Source: Spongorhabdus nitratireducens (GTDB lineage: Bacteria > Pseudomonadota > Gammaproteobacteria > Pseudomonadales > Endozoicomonadaceae). From it: 64,000 bases of DNA. The position numbers and the translations under genes are program-made. This document shows, piece after piece, positions 35,504 through 44,182 of this stretch. The stretch spans positions 186,001 through 250,000 of the forward strand of contig CANDOC010000001.1 in NCBI GenBank assembly GCA_947387575.1. Direction: 5' to 3'. How positions within the stretch are numbered: the first letter of the stretch is position 1; the number at the start of each line of letters is the position of its first letter. A model generated the notes under the pieces. It saw only the letters and a list, made by a program, of their open reading frames with translations, searched no databases and was not told where the DNA came from.

Positions 35504-37633
35504 ATGGAACCCGTTATGGATAATCCTGCCTGCCCTGAACTGCAACCCGGCAATCCGGAGATTCCCGGTGCGACGCTGGTAACGGTAAATAATCAATCAG
35601 GCGTTAATTTTTCGGTGGCGGCTCCTGAAGCAATAGCGGTATGGCTGTGTCTGTTTGATCAGGATAATCAGGAAGTCCGTCTTCCGATGGTACGGTCAGA
35701 ACAGGGTATCTGGCATGGATTTGTTGCCGGTCTAGGTGAAGGACAGGCTTACGGCTTTCGTGTCGATGGCCCCTGGGAACCGGCTTCAGGACATCGCTTT
35801 AACCCGGATAAACTCTTGCTGGATCCGGTGGCTCGCGAAGTCAGGGGGAACGTTGCATGGCAGTCACCGGTTTATGATTACAGTGTCGATGGTGAGGGCA
35901 ACTGGTCACGAGACAGCAATAATAATGCTGACTTTGTTCCCCGTTGTATTGTTCGAAGCAGGGCATTTGACTGGCAGGGCGTCAGCTTGCCTGAAATCCC
36001 GGTTTCAGAACAAATAATTTACGAAACTCATCTCAAAGGTTTTACCCGGCTTCACCCTGATATTCCTGATGCATTGCAGGGATCTTATCAGGGAATGTGT
36101 CATTCAAGCGTTATCAGCTATCTGAAACGGCTGGGCATTAATACGGTTGAACTATTGCCGGTGATGGCTTTTGCCAGTGAACCCCGATTAGTGCAAATGG
36201 GGTTAAGCAACTATTGGGGATATAACCCACTGGTGTTTGCTGCGCCTGAACCCTCTTATGCCGTTAATGATCCGGTAACCGAGCTAAAGACAATGGTTCG
36301 GGAACTGCACCGTGCCGGTATTCGGGTCATTATGGATGTGGTGTTTAATCATACCTGCGAGGGTGGTAATGACGGGCCTTCGCTTTGTCTGCGGGGGCTG
36401 GCAGCCAAAGAGTATTACCTGCTGGAGTCACCGGGTAATAATGGTGCTATGTCCTATGCCAATTACAGTGGTTGTGGCAATACCCTGAACTTTGATTCTC
36501 CCCTGATGCAGCAGCTGACTTTGCACTGTCTCCGACTCTGGTGCGAGGAATATCATATCGATGGCTTCCGGTTCGATCTGGCGCCTGTGCTGGGTCGGCA
36601 CCGGGAACAGTTTGAACGGGAACATCCGCTCTTCAAAGCCATTGAGCAGGATCCACTACTCAGTCAGCGACAAATGATTGCCGAACCCTGGGATATTGGC
36701 CCGGATGGTTACAGGCTTACCGGCTTTCCTCAGCACTGGCAGGAATGGAATGATCGTTATCGTGATGGTGTTCGCAGTTTCTGGCGTGGCGATAACCGAC
36801 AGATTGTTGATCTGGCCTGGCGCATGACTGGCTCAGTCGATCTGTTCGGGCTGCAGCGTCCGGAAGGCAGCATTAACTATATCTGCAGTCATGACGGATT
36901 TACCCTGAGTGATCTGGTGTCCTATACCGAGCGCCGAAATCTGGATAATGGCGAGCAGAATCGTGATGGCGATCAGCATAACCTGTCCTGGAACTGTGGA
37001 GCAGAGGGTGAAACGGAAGATGCTGTGGTTCTGGGCAGGCGGTTACAGGCCCGCAAAAACCTGCTGGCAACCTTACTTTTGTCACCGGGTACACCCATGC
37101 TGATGGCTGGTGATGAGTGGGGAAATGGCCAGCAGGGGAATAACAATGCCTACTGTCAGGATAATCCGATCAGCTGGCTGGACTGGAACTGGTTAAAACA
37201 AGATTCCAAGAGGAACCATCACAATGCATTACATGCCTATGTGGTGGAGCTGATGGCATTGCGCAAGCAATGTCAGCCTTTCCTGAGCTCGGTCAGAAAG
37301 GGTGCCGGAGGCCAGCCTCAACTTGCAGTTCAATGGTATGGCCGCAATGGCAATCAGCTGAGTGCAGAGATGCTGCCAGCAGAATCAGGTCATGCATTTC
37401 AGGTCTGTTATTCCCACTCCGGCAATAACGGACAATGTTTGCGGATTTTGATTAATAATGAGTCCCAGCCTGTATCTTTCAGTTTTGCTGAACAGGGTCC
37501 GCAGGCTTTGTGGTGGCGGATACTGTCGACAGCAGACAGTGATCCGTTTTACCGGGAAGTGTTACTCTTCAAAGGCTGGTATCCGGTACCAGCCCGCAGT
37601 GTTGTTGTGATCAGGGAGCAGTCAGCCAGATAG
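35504..37633 (+). CDS. glgX: Glycogen debranching enzyme GlgX
   Basis: GH13 isoamylase-type enzyme of 709 residues that removes short alpha-1,6 branches from phosphorylase-limited glycogen. An N-terminal CBM48-like domain is followed by ETHLKGFTRLHPDIP, VIMDVVFNHTCEGG, FRFDLAPVLGR (nucleophile), MIAEPWDIGPDGY (acid/base) and ICSHDGFTLSDL. It is 18 bases after glgB, so co-translated or co-transcribed. The start may be ATG 35504 or ATG 35516. Confidence 0.94.
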   Translation: MEPVMDNPACPELQPGNPEIPGATLVTVNNQSGVNFSVAAPEAIAVWLCLFDQDNQEVRLPMVRSEQGIWHGFVAGLGEGQAYGFRVDGPWEPASGHRFNPDKLLLDPVAREVRGNVAWQSPVYDYSVDGEGNWSRDSNNNADFVPRCIVRSRAFDWQGVSLPEIPVSEQIIYETHLKGFTRLHPDIPDALQGSYQGMCHSSVISYLKRLGINTVELLPVMAFASEPRLVQMGLSNYWGYNPLVFAAPEPSYAVNDPVTELKTMVRELHRAGIRVIMDVVFNHTCEGGNDGPSLCLRGLAAKEYYLLESPGNNGAMSYANYSGCGNTLNFDSPLMQQLTLHCLRLWCEEYHIDGFRFDLAPVLGRHREQFEREHPLFKAIEQDPLLSQRQMIAEPWDIGPDGYRLTGFPQHWQEWNDRYRDGVRSFWRGDNRQIVDLAWRMTGSVDLFGLQRPEGSINYICSHDGFTLSDLVSYTERRNLDNGEQNRDGDQHNLSWNCGAEGETEDAVVLGRRLQARKNLLATLLLSPGTPMLMAGDEWGNGQQGNNNAYCQDNPISWLDWNWLKQDSKRNHHNALHAYVVELMALRKQCQPFLSSVRKGAGGQPQLAVQWYGRNGNQLSAEMLPAESGHAFQVCYSHSGNNGQCLRILINNESQPVSFSFAEQGPQALWWRILSTADSDPFYREVLLFKGWYPVPARSVVVIREQSAR

Positions 37634-37649
37634 CTCTCAAATAGCAAGC

Positions 37650-38219
37650 TCAGGGCAGCTCACCCAGGGAATGAAACTGACCACCGCTGTAGATACCCAG
37701 CAGGGTTTTGTCCTGCAGCTGTTGCTCTTCTGCCATCTCGACCAGTTGGTAAAACACGTTACGATGGAGTCTGGCATCCAGCCGGTCACGTACATTAATG
37801 TAGGGCAGGTTTTCACCATTTGAGGTCTGCTCGATACGCAACGGGTTTTCAGTATTCAAAACCACCTCGTCGCTAACATTGGTGGTCATAACCAGTTGCT
37901 GCTTCTCACCACTGCCGGTCACCTCAAAGCCGGTAATAATAAACGGCACATCATCTACCCGGATTCTGACTTTTTCTACCGGGGTCACCAGGTAGTAGGC
38001 ATCATCGGGATCGCGGCGAAGAATGGTGGAAAACAGCCGTACCATACTTTCCCGGCTGATCGGGGTGCCCATATAGTCCCAACTGCCGTCACGCTTGATA
38101 TGAATATCGATATCGCCACAGAAGGCCGGGTTCCAGTCATGTACCGGCGGCAGTCCGCGTTTGCCATGCTGTTGTGCCGTGGCTGCCAGAGACTGGGGAT
38201 TAACGGATTGCCGGGTCAT
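37650..38219 (-). CDS. DUF1285 family protein
   Basis: 189 residues. Family features: PPVHDWNPAFCGDIDIHIKR, DGSWDYMGTPISRESMVRLF and YYLVTPVEKVRIRVDDVPF. Widespread in Pseudomonas and relatives; structures of this family are known but its function is not established. It converges with glgX 17 bases away and no terminator is visible between them. Cytoplasmic, no signal peptide. Confidence 0.85.
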   Translation of the reverse strand: MTRQSVNPQSLAATAQQHGKRGLPPVHDWNPAFCGDIDIHIKRDGSWDYMGTPISRESMVRLFSTILRRDPDDAYYLVTPVEKVRIRVDDVPFIITGFEVTGSGEKQQLVMTTNVSDEVVLNTENPLRIEQTSNGENLPYINVRDRLDARLHRNVFYQLVEMAEEQQLQDKTLLGIYSGGQFHSLGELP

Positions 38220-38360
38220 AGAATAGTTGCTCCTTCCGCGAACGGACGATGTTTACCGTTTGTCGTGTGCTTATGATTGTTATTGAATCGTACTTGTCAC
38301 GATTTTACCGGTTGCATAGGATGCTTGCCCAGAACCTTATTCAACCCGCAGGAAAACCTA

Positions 38361-39089
38361 TTGCGCTGCTCGATTATTATTCCGGTACTGAACGAAGCTG
38401 ACCAGATTGTGGCAACGCTGCAGCCATTACAGCCATGGCGCGCCAAAGGCCATGAAGTGGTGCTGGTGGATGGTGGCAGTGAAGACCATACCTGCGAGCT
38501 GGCTACACCACTGGTTGACCAGGTAGTTACCAGTGGTCGTGGCAGAGCTTTACAGATGAATACCGGTGCCAGAACGGCCAGTGGCGATGTACTGCTGTTT
38601 CTGCATGCGGATACAACGCTGCCGAAGGATGGTGTAGAGCAAGTTATTGAAAACTGCAGTAATGACAATGGGTGGGGGCGGTTCGATGTGAAACTGACTC
38701 CGGGACATTTTCTGTTTCCGCTGATCGGCTTTATGATCAGCCTGCGTTCCCGCATCACCGGTATTGCCAGTGGTGATCAGGCAATGTTTGTAACTCGTGA
38801 ACTGTTCAATCAGGTGGGTGGCTTTCCCGTGCAGCCACTAATGGAGGATATTGAACTCAGCCGCCAGTTGAAACACATCATGGCGCCTCAATGTTTAAAG
38901 TCACAGGTGATTACTTCCAGCCGGCGCTGGCAGGAATATGGCGTGGTCAGTACCATTCTGCTGATGTGGCGCCTGCGATTACGCTATTACATGGGCGCAG
39001 CGCCGGAAACACTGGCACAGGAATATCGTTTTACAGTCCGGGCAAAAAAAGGCATGCTGCCGTCCCGATCAAAACAAGCTGATAAGTGA
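38361..39089 (+). CDS. GT2 glycosyltransferase, TIGR04283 type
   Basis: 242 residues from TTG 38361. GT-A motifs: CSIIIPVLNEADQI, VLVDGGSEDHTCELA, LLFLHADTTLPKD (DXD-like) and GDQAMFVTRELFNQVGGFP. I chose TTG 38361 because AGGA lies seven bases upstream and the fold begins at once; the frame is open further upstream without a good start. The TIGR04283 subfamily is annotated as arsenosugar-pathway transferases, yet it commonly occurs in genomes without that pathway. It is three bases from the DUF2064 gene and almost surely works with it. Confidence 0.8.
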   Translation: MRCSIIIPVLNEADQIVATLQPLQPWRAKGHEVVLVDGGSEDHTCELATPLVDQVVTSGRGRALQMNTGARTASGDVLLFLHADTTLPKDGVEQVIENCSNDNGWGRFDVKLTPGHFLFPLIGFMISLRSRITGIASGDQAMFVTRELFNQVGGFPVQPLMEDIELSRQLKHIMAPQCLKSQVITSSRRWQEYGVVSTILLMWRLRLRYYMGAAPETLAQEYRFTVRAKKGMLPSRSKQADK

Positions 39090-39092
39090 TTC

Positions 39093-39740
39093 ATGGCTGC
39101 TGATAAGGAAGCCTGTGTGCTGTTGTTTGCCAAGCCCCCCGTTGCGGGTAAAGTTAAAACCCGACTGATTCCGGCTCTCGGTGCAGAAGGTGCCTGTCGT
39201 TTACATCAAAGACTGCTGGAACATGTGGTTGAGCAGGTCAATGCATCAGGTATGGATGCCTGCCTGTGGGCCGCTGATGATCCGCAACATCAGGGATTTG
39301 AAAATCTGTCATTAAGCCGCTGGCAAAGAAAAACCCAACCCCAGGGTGATCTGGGTAACCGCATGCAGACGGCGGCAGAAACCATGCTGAAGCAGTATCG
39401 CAAGGTGTTGCTGATTGGTAGCGACTGCCCGTTGCTGAATACAGAATACTTTGAGCAGGTTTTACAACAGCTGGAACAGCAGCCGGTGGTCTATATCCCG
39501 GCTGAAGACGGTGGTTATGTGTTGTTGGGACTGTCGGAACAGATGCTGTCACAGTCCATGAGCCCGCTGTTTGAGAATATTGACTGGGGAACAGACAGCG
39601 TTTTGGAACAGTCCCGCCAGCAGTTACAGCAGGCCGGTATTCAGTGGAATGAACTGACTGAACTTTGGGATATTGACCGGCCTGAAGATGTTGAACGGTT
39701 AAGCAAGGTAAAACCGGAACTGGTTACCGGTTTGCTATGA
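39093..39740 (+). CDS. DUF2064/TIGR04282 nucleotidyltransferase-like protein
   Basis: 215 residues with a GT-A-like nucleotide-binding fold: LLFAKPPVAGKVKTRL at the start, LIGSDCPLL in the middle, EDGGYVLLGL, and WDIDRPEDVERL near the end. This family is regularly paired with the GT2 gene upstream. It resembles MobA/cofC-type transferases in motif order. The substrate is unknown. Its last bases overlap the end of the next, convergent gene. Confidence 0.8.
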   Translation: MAADKEACVLLFAKPPVAGKVKTRLIPALGAEGACRLHQRLLEHVVEQVNASGMDACLWAADDPQHQGFENLSLSRWQRKTQPQGDLGNRMQTAAETMLKQYRKVLLIGSDCPLLNTEYFEQVLQQLEQQPVVYIPAEDGGYVLLGLSEQMLSQSMSPLFENIDWGTDSVLEQSRQQLQQAGIQWNELTELWDIDRPEDVERLSKVKPELVTGLL

Positions 39741-39947
39741 ATGAACCTGATCCAGCTGTGCTTCCAGCTCTGCCAGTTTACGGGCCACGCGACGACTGTC
39801 GGCTTTAAGTTTACCCTGAAGATATTGCTGGCGCAGTTCGGTAATCAGACGATCCCGTTCGGAAAGAAATACAAGGTTATCGGCCTGTTTTGCTGCACTG
39901 ACTGAAGCATCCTGCGGGTCAGTTGCAAGGGATTTATCCTGCGGCAT
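39735..39947 (-). CDS. Small charged protein with a FlgM-like C-terminal half
   Basis: 70 residues from ATG 39947, preceded by AAGGA. Ala/Ser/Gln-rich N-terminal half, then a helical charged half (ERDRLITELRQQYLQGKLK, then DSRRVARKLAELEAQ). The spacing of hydrophobic and Gly/Asp positions resembles the end of the FlgM anti-sigma factor (I..G.Y..D...A..L). No flagellar gene is nearby, so the resemblance may be superficial. Confidence 0.55.
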   Translation of the reverse strand: MPQDKSLATDPQDASVSAAKQADNLVFLSERDRLITELRQQYLQGKLKADSRRVARKLAELEAQLDQVHS

Positions 39948-40207
39948 GATTTTGTCCTTGTTATGGTGCCGTATCGACTTCAGTATGCAATGGTACTGTA
40001 ATGGCTGCAACTGTGATTGTCAGGAAACAAACAGGTCAATAGCCGGAAAGATAACTTTGGTAAGTTTCTGAATCAGCGTGCCGGTTTCGTTACAGTTTCC
40101 GGCTTGTTATATTTTTTAAACACCCTGTTAATGTGGCTAGGGGCTGCTGAGGTTTTGGTAGCCGTTAACTGGCGTGAACAACTCGACCCTATAAGAGGAA
40201 TCTCGGC

Positions 40208-40900
40208 GTGAATGCATGGAAAACATGCGTCTGCTCTCTGGCACTGGCCGTCAGTGCGATGTCGGTGCAGGCAGATGACTGGCAACCGATTGATCAAGAA
40301 GATCACTGGGAAAGCTTTAACCGCGGCGCCTTTGCCTTTAACGATACGCTGGACACCTGGATTCTGAAACCGGCTGCCCAGGGCTATGACTATGTTGTTC
40401 CGGACAAAATGCAGTCCATGGTGGGCAACTTCTTCAGTAACCTGGGTGAGCTGCGCAATATGCTCTATTCCGGGTTGCAGCTGGAAGGTAAAGAAGCGGC
40501 TACTGCGGGCGGACGTTTCCTGGTGAACTCGACTGTGGGCATGCTGGGGCTGCTGGATGTGGCCGGTGCCTATGGCATGGAAGGTAACGACAAGGACTTT
40601 GGCCTGGTGCTGGCCGACTGGAAAGTGTCTTCCGGACCGTTTGTGATGGTACCGTTCTTCGGCCCCAATACCGTACGCTCCGGTGTGGGCCTGGTGCCGG
40701 ATCATTATGCTTACCCGGTGAGCTATGTCGACGGGGGGGAAGGTCTGGCCCTGAATGTGGTGCGGCGTCTTAACCAGCGTTCCGGTCTGCTGAAATCTGA
40801 AGACCTGATCGTGGGTGACAAGTACAGCTTTATCCGTGATGCCTGGCTGCAAAACCGGGAATATCGGATAACCGGTGAACTGCCGGTGGACGATTTCTAA
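40208..40900 (+). CDS. mlaA: MlaA (VacJ) family protein without a lipobox
   Basis: 230 residues. MlaA motifs are clear: DHWESFNRGAFAFNDTLD, FFSNLGELRNMLYSGLQ, FLVNSTVGMLGLLDVAG, GPFVMVPFFGPNTVRSGVG. MlaA removes mislocalised phospholipid from the outer leaflet of the outer membrane and is normally a lipoprotein. Here the signal peptide ends SVQA-DD with no Cys at the cut, so signal peptidase I processing is expected. In P. aeruginosa the mlaA/vacJ homologue lies near rss-tal-dusA, as here. Confidence 0.88.
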   Translation: MNAWKTCVCSLALAVSAMSVQADDWQPIDQEDHWESFNRGAFAFNDTLDTWILKPAAQGYDYVVPDKMQSMVGNFFSNLGELRNMLYSGLQLEGKEAATAGGRFLVNSTVGMLGLLDVAGAYGMEGNDKDFGLVLADWKVSSGPFVMVPFFGPNTVRSGVGLVPDHYAYPVSYVDGGEGLALNVVRRLNQRSGLLKSEDLIVGDKYSFIRDAWLQNREYRITGELPVDDF

Positions 40901-41243
40901 ATCTCCGTTACACTCACTATCCAGCCTGATGCTTGCCGGCTCTGTGATTGTCGACCTTTGTTGGCAAAAGTGTTGGCAAATTTGCTGGCGAGCCCTGTCA
41001 TCAGGCTTCCTGTCATTTGATGTTACATCCGGGTCTGTTGCAGCTGTATTTTTATGGGAGTATGGTTCAAGCAGACAGGGTGTTTTTTTACCAGGCTCTG
41101 TTAACCTGAGTTCGGTGTGGCTCGGTGTGGTTACCTGCCGCTCTCAGCCGTGAGTTGGCTAAAAGGTAATATGGGCTGACAGAAAGCCGGGGCCGGGGCG
41201 CTGTAAAGCAGATAACGATGATGTTACCCATAAGGATGCCTGA
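40901..41243. other. 343-base intergenic region between mlaA and rssB
   Basis: No credible gene. It has a repeated TTGGCAAA (40961-40968, 40973-40980) and a GC-rich run (about 41190-41200), but no strong hairpin or clear promoter. It presumably holds the rssB promoter. Confidence 0.5.
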
Positions 41244-42551
41244 ATGACTGTTGGACGCAGCACGCTGCTTGTCATCGATGACGATACGATCGTCAGGGAA
41301 AGCATTGTGGCCTATCTGGAGGACAGCAATTTTGCTGTGCTCGAAGCCGAGAATGGCGATCAGGGGTTGCAGGTATTCCGGGACTGCTCTCCGGAACTGA
41401 TTCTGTGTGATCTGCGCATGCCGGTGATGGACGGGTTGGCCGTATTGCGTCAGGTACGGGAAGAATCGCCCGAAACACCTTTTATTGTGGTCTCCGGTGC
41501 CGGTGTCATGGCCGATGTGGTCGAAGCCCTGCGGCTGGGTGCCAGCGATTATATAATCAAGCCGATTGTTGATCTCGAACTGCTGGAATATTCCATTAAC
41601 CGGGCACTGGAAAACTCCCGGTTGTTTCAGGAAAACCTGCGTTACCGGGAAAGTCTGGAACAGGCGATTGAATCACTCAATGACAGCCTGAATCTGCTGA
41701 AGTCGGATCAGAAAGCCGGGCGCCAGGTTCAGTTGAAAATGTTGCCGCAAACGCCCTGGCGTTTCGGTTCGTTCCATCTTGAACATCATATCAGCCCTTC
41801 GTTGTATCTCAGTGGTGATTTTGTCGACTACTTTCCGCTGAGTGATCATACCTTTGCTTTTTATCTGGCCGATGTTTCCGGCCATGGTGCATCCTCTGCA
41901 TTCGTAACCGTATTGCTGAAGCATATGTCGCTCAGCCTGCGGGATGAATATTCCGGCCGGCGGGCCAGCCTGAAGGTGAAACCTTCGCAGGTGCTTTCCT
42001 ATATTAATAAAAGCCTGCTGAATACCGGCCTGGGCAAACATGTCACGGTGTTTGGTGGCATTCTGAATACTGAAGAAAGAACCCTGACGTATGCTTTTGG
42101 AGGGCATTTCCCGCTGCCGGTGCTGGCGGCAGGAGAAGAGAGCCGTTTTATTGAAGGGCGTGGATTACCGGTGGGGCTATTCCCGGATGCGGAATATGAA
42201 GATGACACCATTCCGCTGCCGGACAATTTCAGTTTGACCGTGCTTTCCGACGGTATTCTGGAAATTCTGCCCCACAAAACCCTGCAGGAAAAAGAAGCCT
42301 TCCTGTTGTCCTCTATTCAGAGTTGCCATGGCAATATGGACTCCCTGAAACAGGTGCTTGGTGTTGAGGACCTCAAGGGCGCTGCACCGGATGATATTGC
42401 CCTGCTGATGCTCAGAGGGGACACCCGTACCGGTCTTCAGACCGATAATCTTGTTCCGGATACGGTTGTTGAGGATGACAGTCAGGACTCAACGTCGCAT
42501 AATGCCGCCTCCGCTGAACAAGCTGAAAATACAGCCCGGAAAGACAGATGA
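41244..42551 (+). CDS. rssB: Response regulator with PP2C-type phosphatase domain (RssB type)
   Basis: 435 residues. Receiver domain with LVIDDDTIVRES and phospho-Asp near residue 56 (LCDLRMPVMDG), a coiled linker near 130-160, then a SpoIIE/PP2C-like Ser/Thr phosphatase domain (YLSGDFVDYFPLSDH, FYLADVSGHGASSAF, LSDGILEILP, PDDIALLML) with the metal-binding Asp residues present. It likely dephosphorylates the STAS partner encoded next, forming a partner-switching module linked to the general stress sigma factor in Pseudomonas (RssB/RssC). The tail (about 395-435) is acidic and disordered. Confidence 0.85.
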   Translation: MTVGRSTLLVIDDDTIVRESIVAYLEDSNFAVLEAENGDQGLQVFRDCSPELILCDLRMPVMDGLAVLRQVREESPETPFIVVSGAGVMADVVEALRLGASDYIIKPIVDLELLEYSINRALENSRLFQENLRYRESLEQAIESLNDSLNLLKSDQKAGRQVQLKMLPQTPWRFGSFHLEHHISPSLYLSGDFVDYFPLSDHTFAFYLADVSGHGASSAFVTVLLKHMSLSLRDEYSGRRASLKVKPSQVLSYINKSLLNTGLGKHVTVFGGILNTEERTLTYAFGGHFPLPVLAAGEESRFIEGRGLPVGLFPDAEYEDDTIPLPDNFSLTVLSDGILEILPHKTLQEKEAFLLSSIQSCHGNMDSLKQVLGVEDLKGAAPDDIALLMLRGDTRTGLQTDNLVPDTVVEDDSQDSTSHNAASAEQAENTARKDR

Positions 42552-43039
42552 CTGCTGGTAAAATCCGTTTCGCCGAAGGCGATGGAACTTTTATTCTGAA
42601 ATTTATCGGTGATGTACGGCTGACGTTGTGTACAACACTGGACGGCTTTATCGACGAGATGTTTCGTAATGAGTCGGTTGCTGACATCATCATTGACCTG
42701 ACCGAAACCGAAGGTATCGACAGCACCTCGCTGGGATTGCTGGCGCGCCTGTCACGGCAGGCCGGACAGCAGTACCGGCTGACACCGACGATCTGGTCAA
42801 CCAATCAGGATATTACCCGCATTCTGGAAACCATGGGCTTCCGGCAGGTCTTCAATATTGTGGAAGAGGCCGGTGAATGTCAGTACCAGTATGCTGATCT
42901 GCCATTTCGCGAATGTACCGAACAGTCTGCCCGGGAAAAGGTCGAGGATGCCCATACCTGGCTGTGCAATCTGAATGACAAGAATCGGGAAATGTTTGGT
43001 CCGCTGCTGCGGGAAATGAAAAAAGACAAGGCAGGATAA
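42548..43039 (+). CDS. rssC: STAS-domain anti-sigma factor antagonist (RssC type)
   Basis: 163 residues. The STAS core has FIGDVRLTLCTTLDGFI and DIIIDLTETEGIDSTSLG, where the Ser in DSTSLG is the usual phosphorylation site. A 50-residue C-terminal extension follows. Its ATG overlaps the rssB stop (ATGA), indicating coupled translation. It is expected to be dephosphorylated by the upstream phosphatase and to bind an anti-sigma kinase encoded elsewhere. Confidence 0.85.
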   Translation: MTAGKIRFAEGDGTFILKFIGDVRLTLCTTLDGFIDEMFRNESVADIIIDLTETEGIDSTSLGLLARLSRQAGQQYRLTPTIWSTNQDITRILETMGFRQVFNIVEEAGECQYQYADLPFRECTEQSAREKVEDAHTWLCNLNDKNREMFGPLLREMKKDKAG

Positions 43040-43040
43040 A

Positions 43041-43069
43041 GGCAGATACCTTCAGTATCTGCCTCTTTT
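43041..43069 (+). terminator. Intrinsic terminator of rssB-rssC
   Basis: GGCAGATAC-CTTCA-GTATCTGCC then TCTTTT: a 9-bp perfect stem two bases after the rssC stop. Confidence 0.88.
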
Positions 43070-43106
43070 CAGGCTATCTCGATCAATAGCCCTTCATCGA
43101 AAACGA

Positions 43107-44057
43107 TTACAGGCTGCTCAGGAAGCTTTCCAGCTTGACCTGATCAGCTGCGAACGCACGAATACCTTCAGCCAGCTTTTCAGTTGCCATGGCGTCTTCG
43201 TTCAGCGCCCAGCGGAAACCTTTCTCGTCCGGAATGTACAGCTCTTCGGAAGACTGTGGCTTGTCGGCGAACAGTTTCTGTTCGATCGGATCGTTGCTGG
43301 CAGCCAGCTTGTCCAGCAGTGCCGGCGCGATGGTCAGACGGTCACAACCGGCCAGTTCAGTGATTTCACCGGTGTTACGGAAGCTGGCACCCATGACCAC
43401 AGTCTTGTAACCGTGCTGCTTGTAGTAGTTGAAGATGCGGGTTACAGACAGTACGCCCGGATCTTCGTTCGGTGCAAACTCACGACCTTCCTTCGCCTTG
43501 TACCAGTCCATGATACGGCCAACGAACGGGGAGATCAGGAATACGCCGGCATCGGCACAGGCAGCAGCCTGACCAAAACCGAACATCAGGGTCAGGTTGC
43601 ATTCGATGCCTTCCTGCTCCAGCTGTCGAGCCGCCTGAATACCTTCCCAGGTAGAAGCGATCTTGATCAGGACACGATCCTTGCTGATGCCTTCTTTCTC
43701 ATACATCCGGATCAGACGGTGAGCACGTTCGATGGTCGCAACACGATCGTAAGACAGGCGAGCATCAACTTCAGTAGAGATGCGGCCGGGAATGACATTC
43801 AGGATTTCCTTACCGATGCCTACGGCCAGGGTGTCACCCGCCAGACCCAGCTGTTCACTGCTGGAACCGTCGAACTTGCGACCGGCTTCGATGGACTGGG
43901 CAACCAGCTCTTTATAGACCGGCAGGCCGGCGGCCTTCAGCAGCAGTGAAGGGTTGGTGGTAGCGTCAACCGGCTTCCAGGTGCGGATCGCTTCGATATC
44001 GCCGGTGTCGGCGACAACGGTAGTCATCTGGCGCAGTTGTTCTAACTGACTTGTCAT
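43107..44057 (-). CDS. tal: Transaldolase
   Basis: Pentose phosphate pathway enzyme of 316 residues, TalB type. [13 protein letters not shown] at the N-terminus and the Schiff-base Lys in [16 protein letters not shown] near residue 131 are diagnostic, with [18 protein letters not shown] following. It converges with rssC and lies downstream of dusA. Length matches E. coli TalB (317). Confidence 0.96.
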   Translation of the reverse strand: MTSQLEQLRQMTTVVADTGDIEAIRTWKPVDATTNPSLLLKAAGLPVYKELVAQSIEAGRKFDGSSSEQLGLAGDTLAVGIGKEILNVIPGRISTEVDARLSYDRVATIERAHRLIRMYEKEGISKDRVLIKIASTWEGIQAARQLEQEGIECNLTLMFGFGQAAACADAGVFLISPFVGRIMDWYKAKEGREFAPNEDPGVLSVTRIFNYYKQHGYKTVVMGASFRNTGEITELAGCDRLTIAPALLDKLAASNDPIEQKLFADKPQSSEELYIPDEKGFRWALNEDAMATEKLAEGIRAFAADQVKLESFLSSL

Positions 44058-44182
44058 GGGGGTTCCTTACATTGCAATGCAGGTGGAAATAACCATGAAA
44101 CCCGGCTCCATGCCGGTATTTCACAGAGTCAGAAGTGGTAAGTGTCTGGACACTTATGCCATCAGCAAATGGCTGACCCGGA

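Noticed and set aside
40961-40980. Sigma-54 promoter before rssB
   Set aside because: TTGGCAAAAGTGTTGGCA resembles the -24/-12 pattern, but the -12 GC is replaced by GG at the required spacing.
44102-44116. Terminator between dusA and tal
   Set aside because: CCGGC-TCCAT-GCCGG is only a 5-bp stem without a T-run on the relevant strand.
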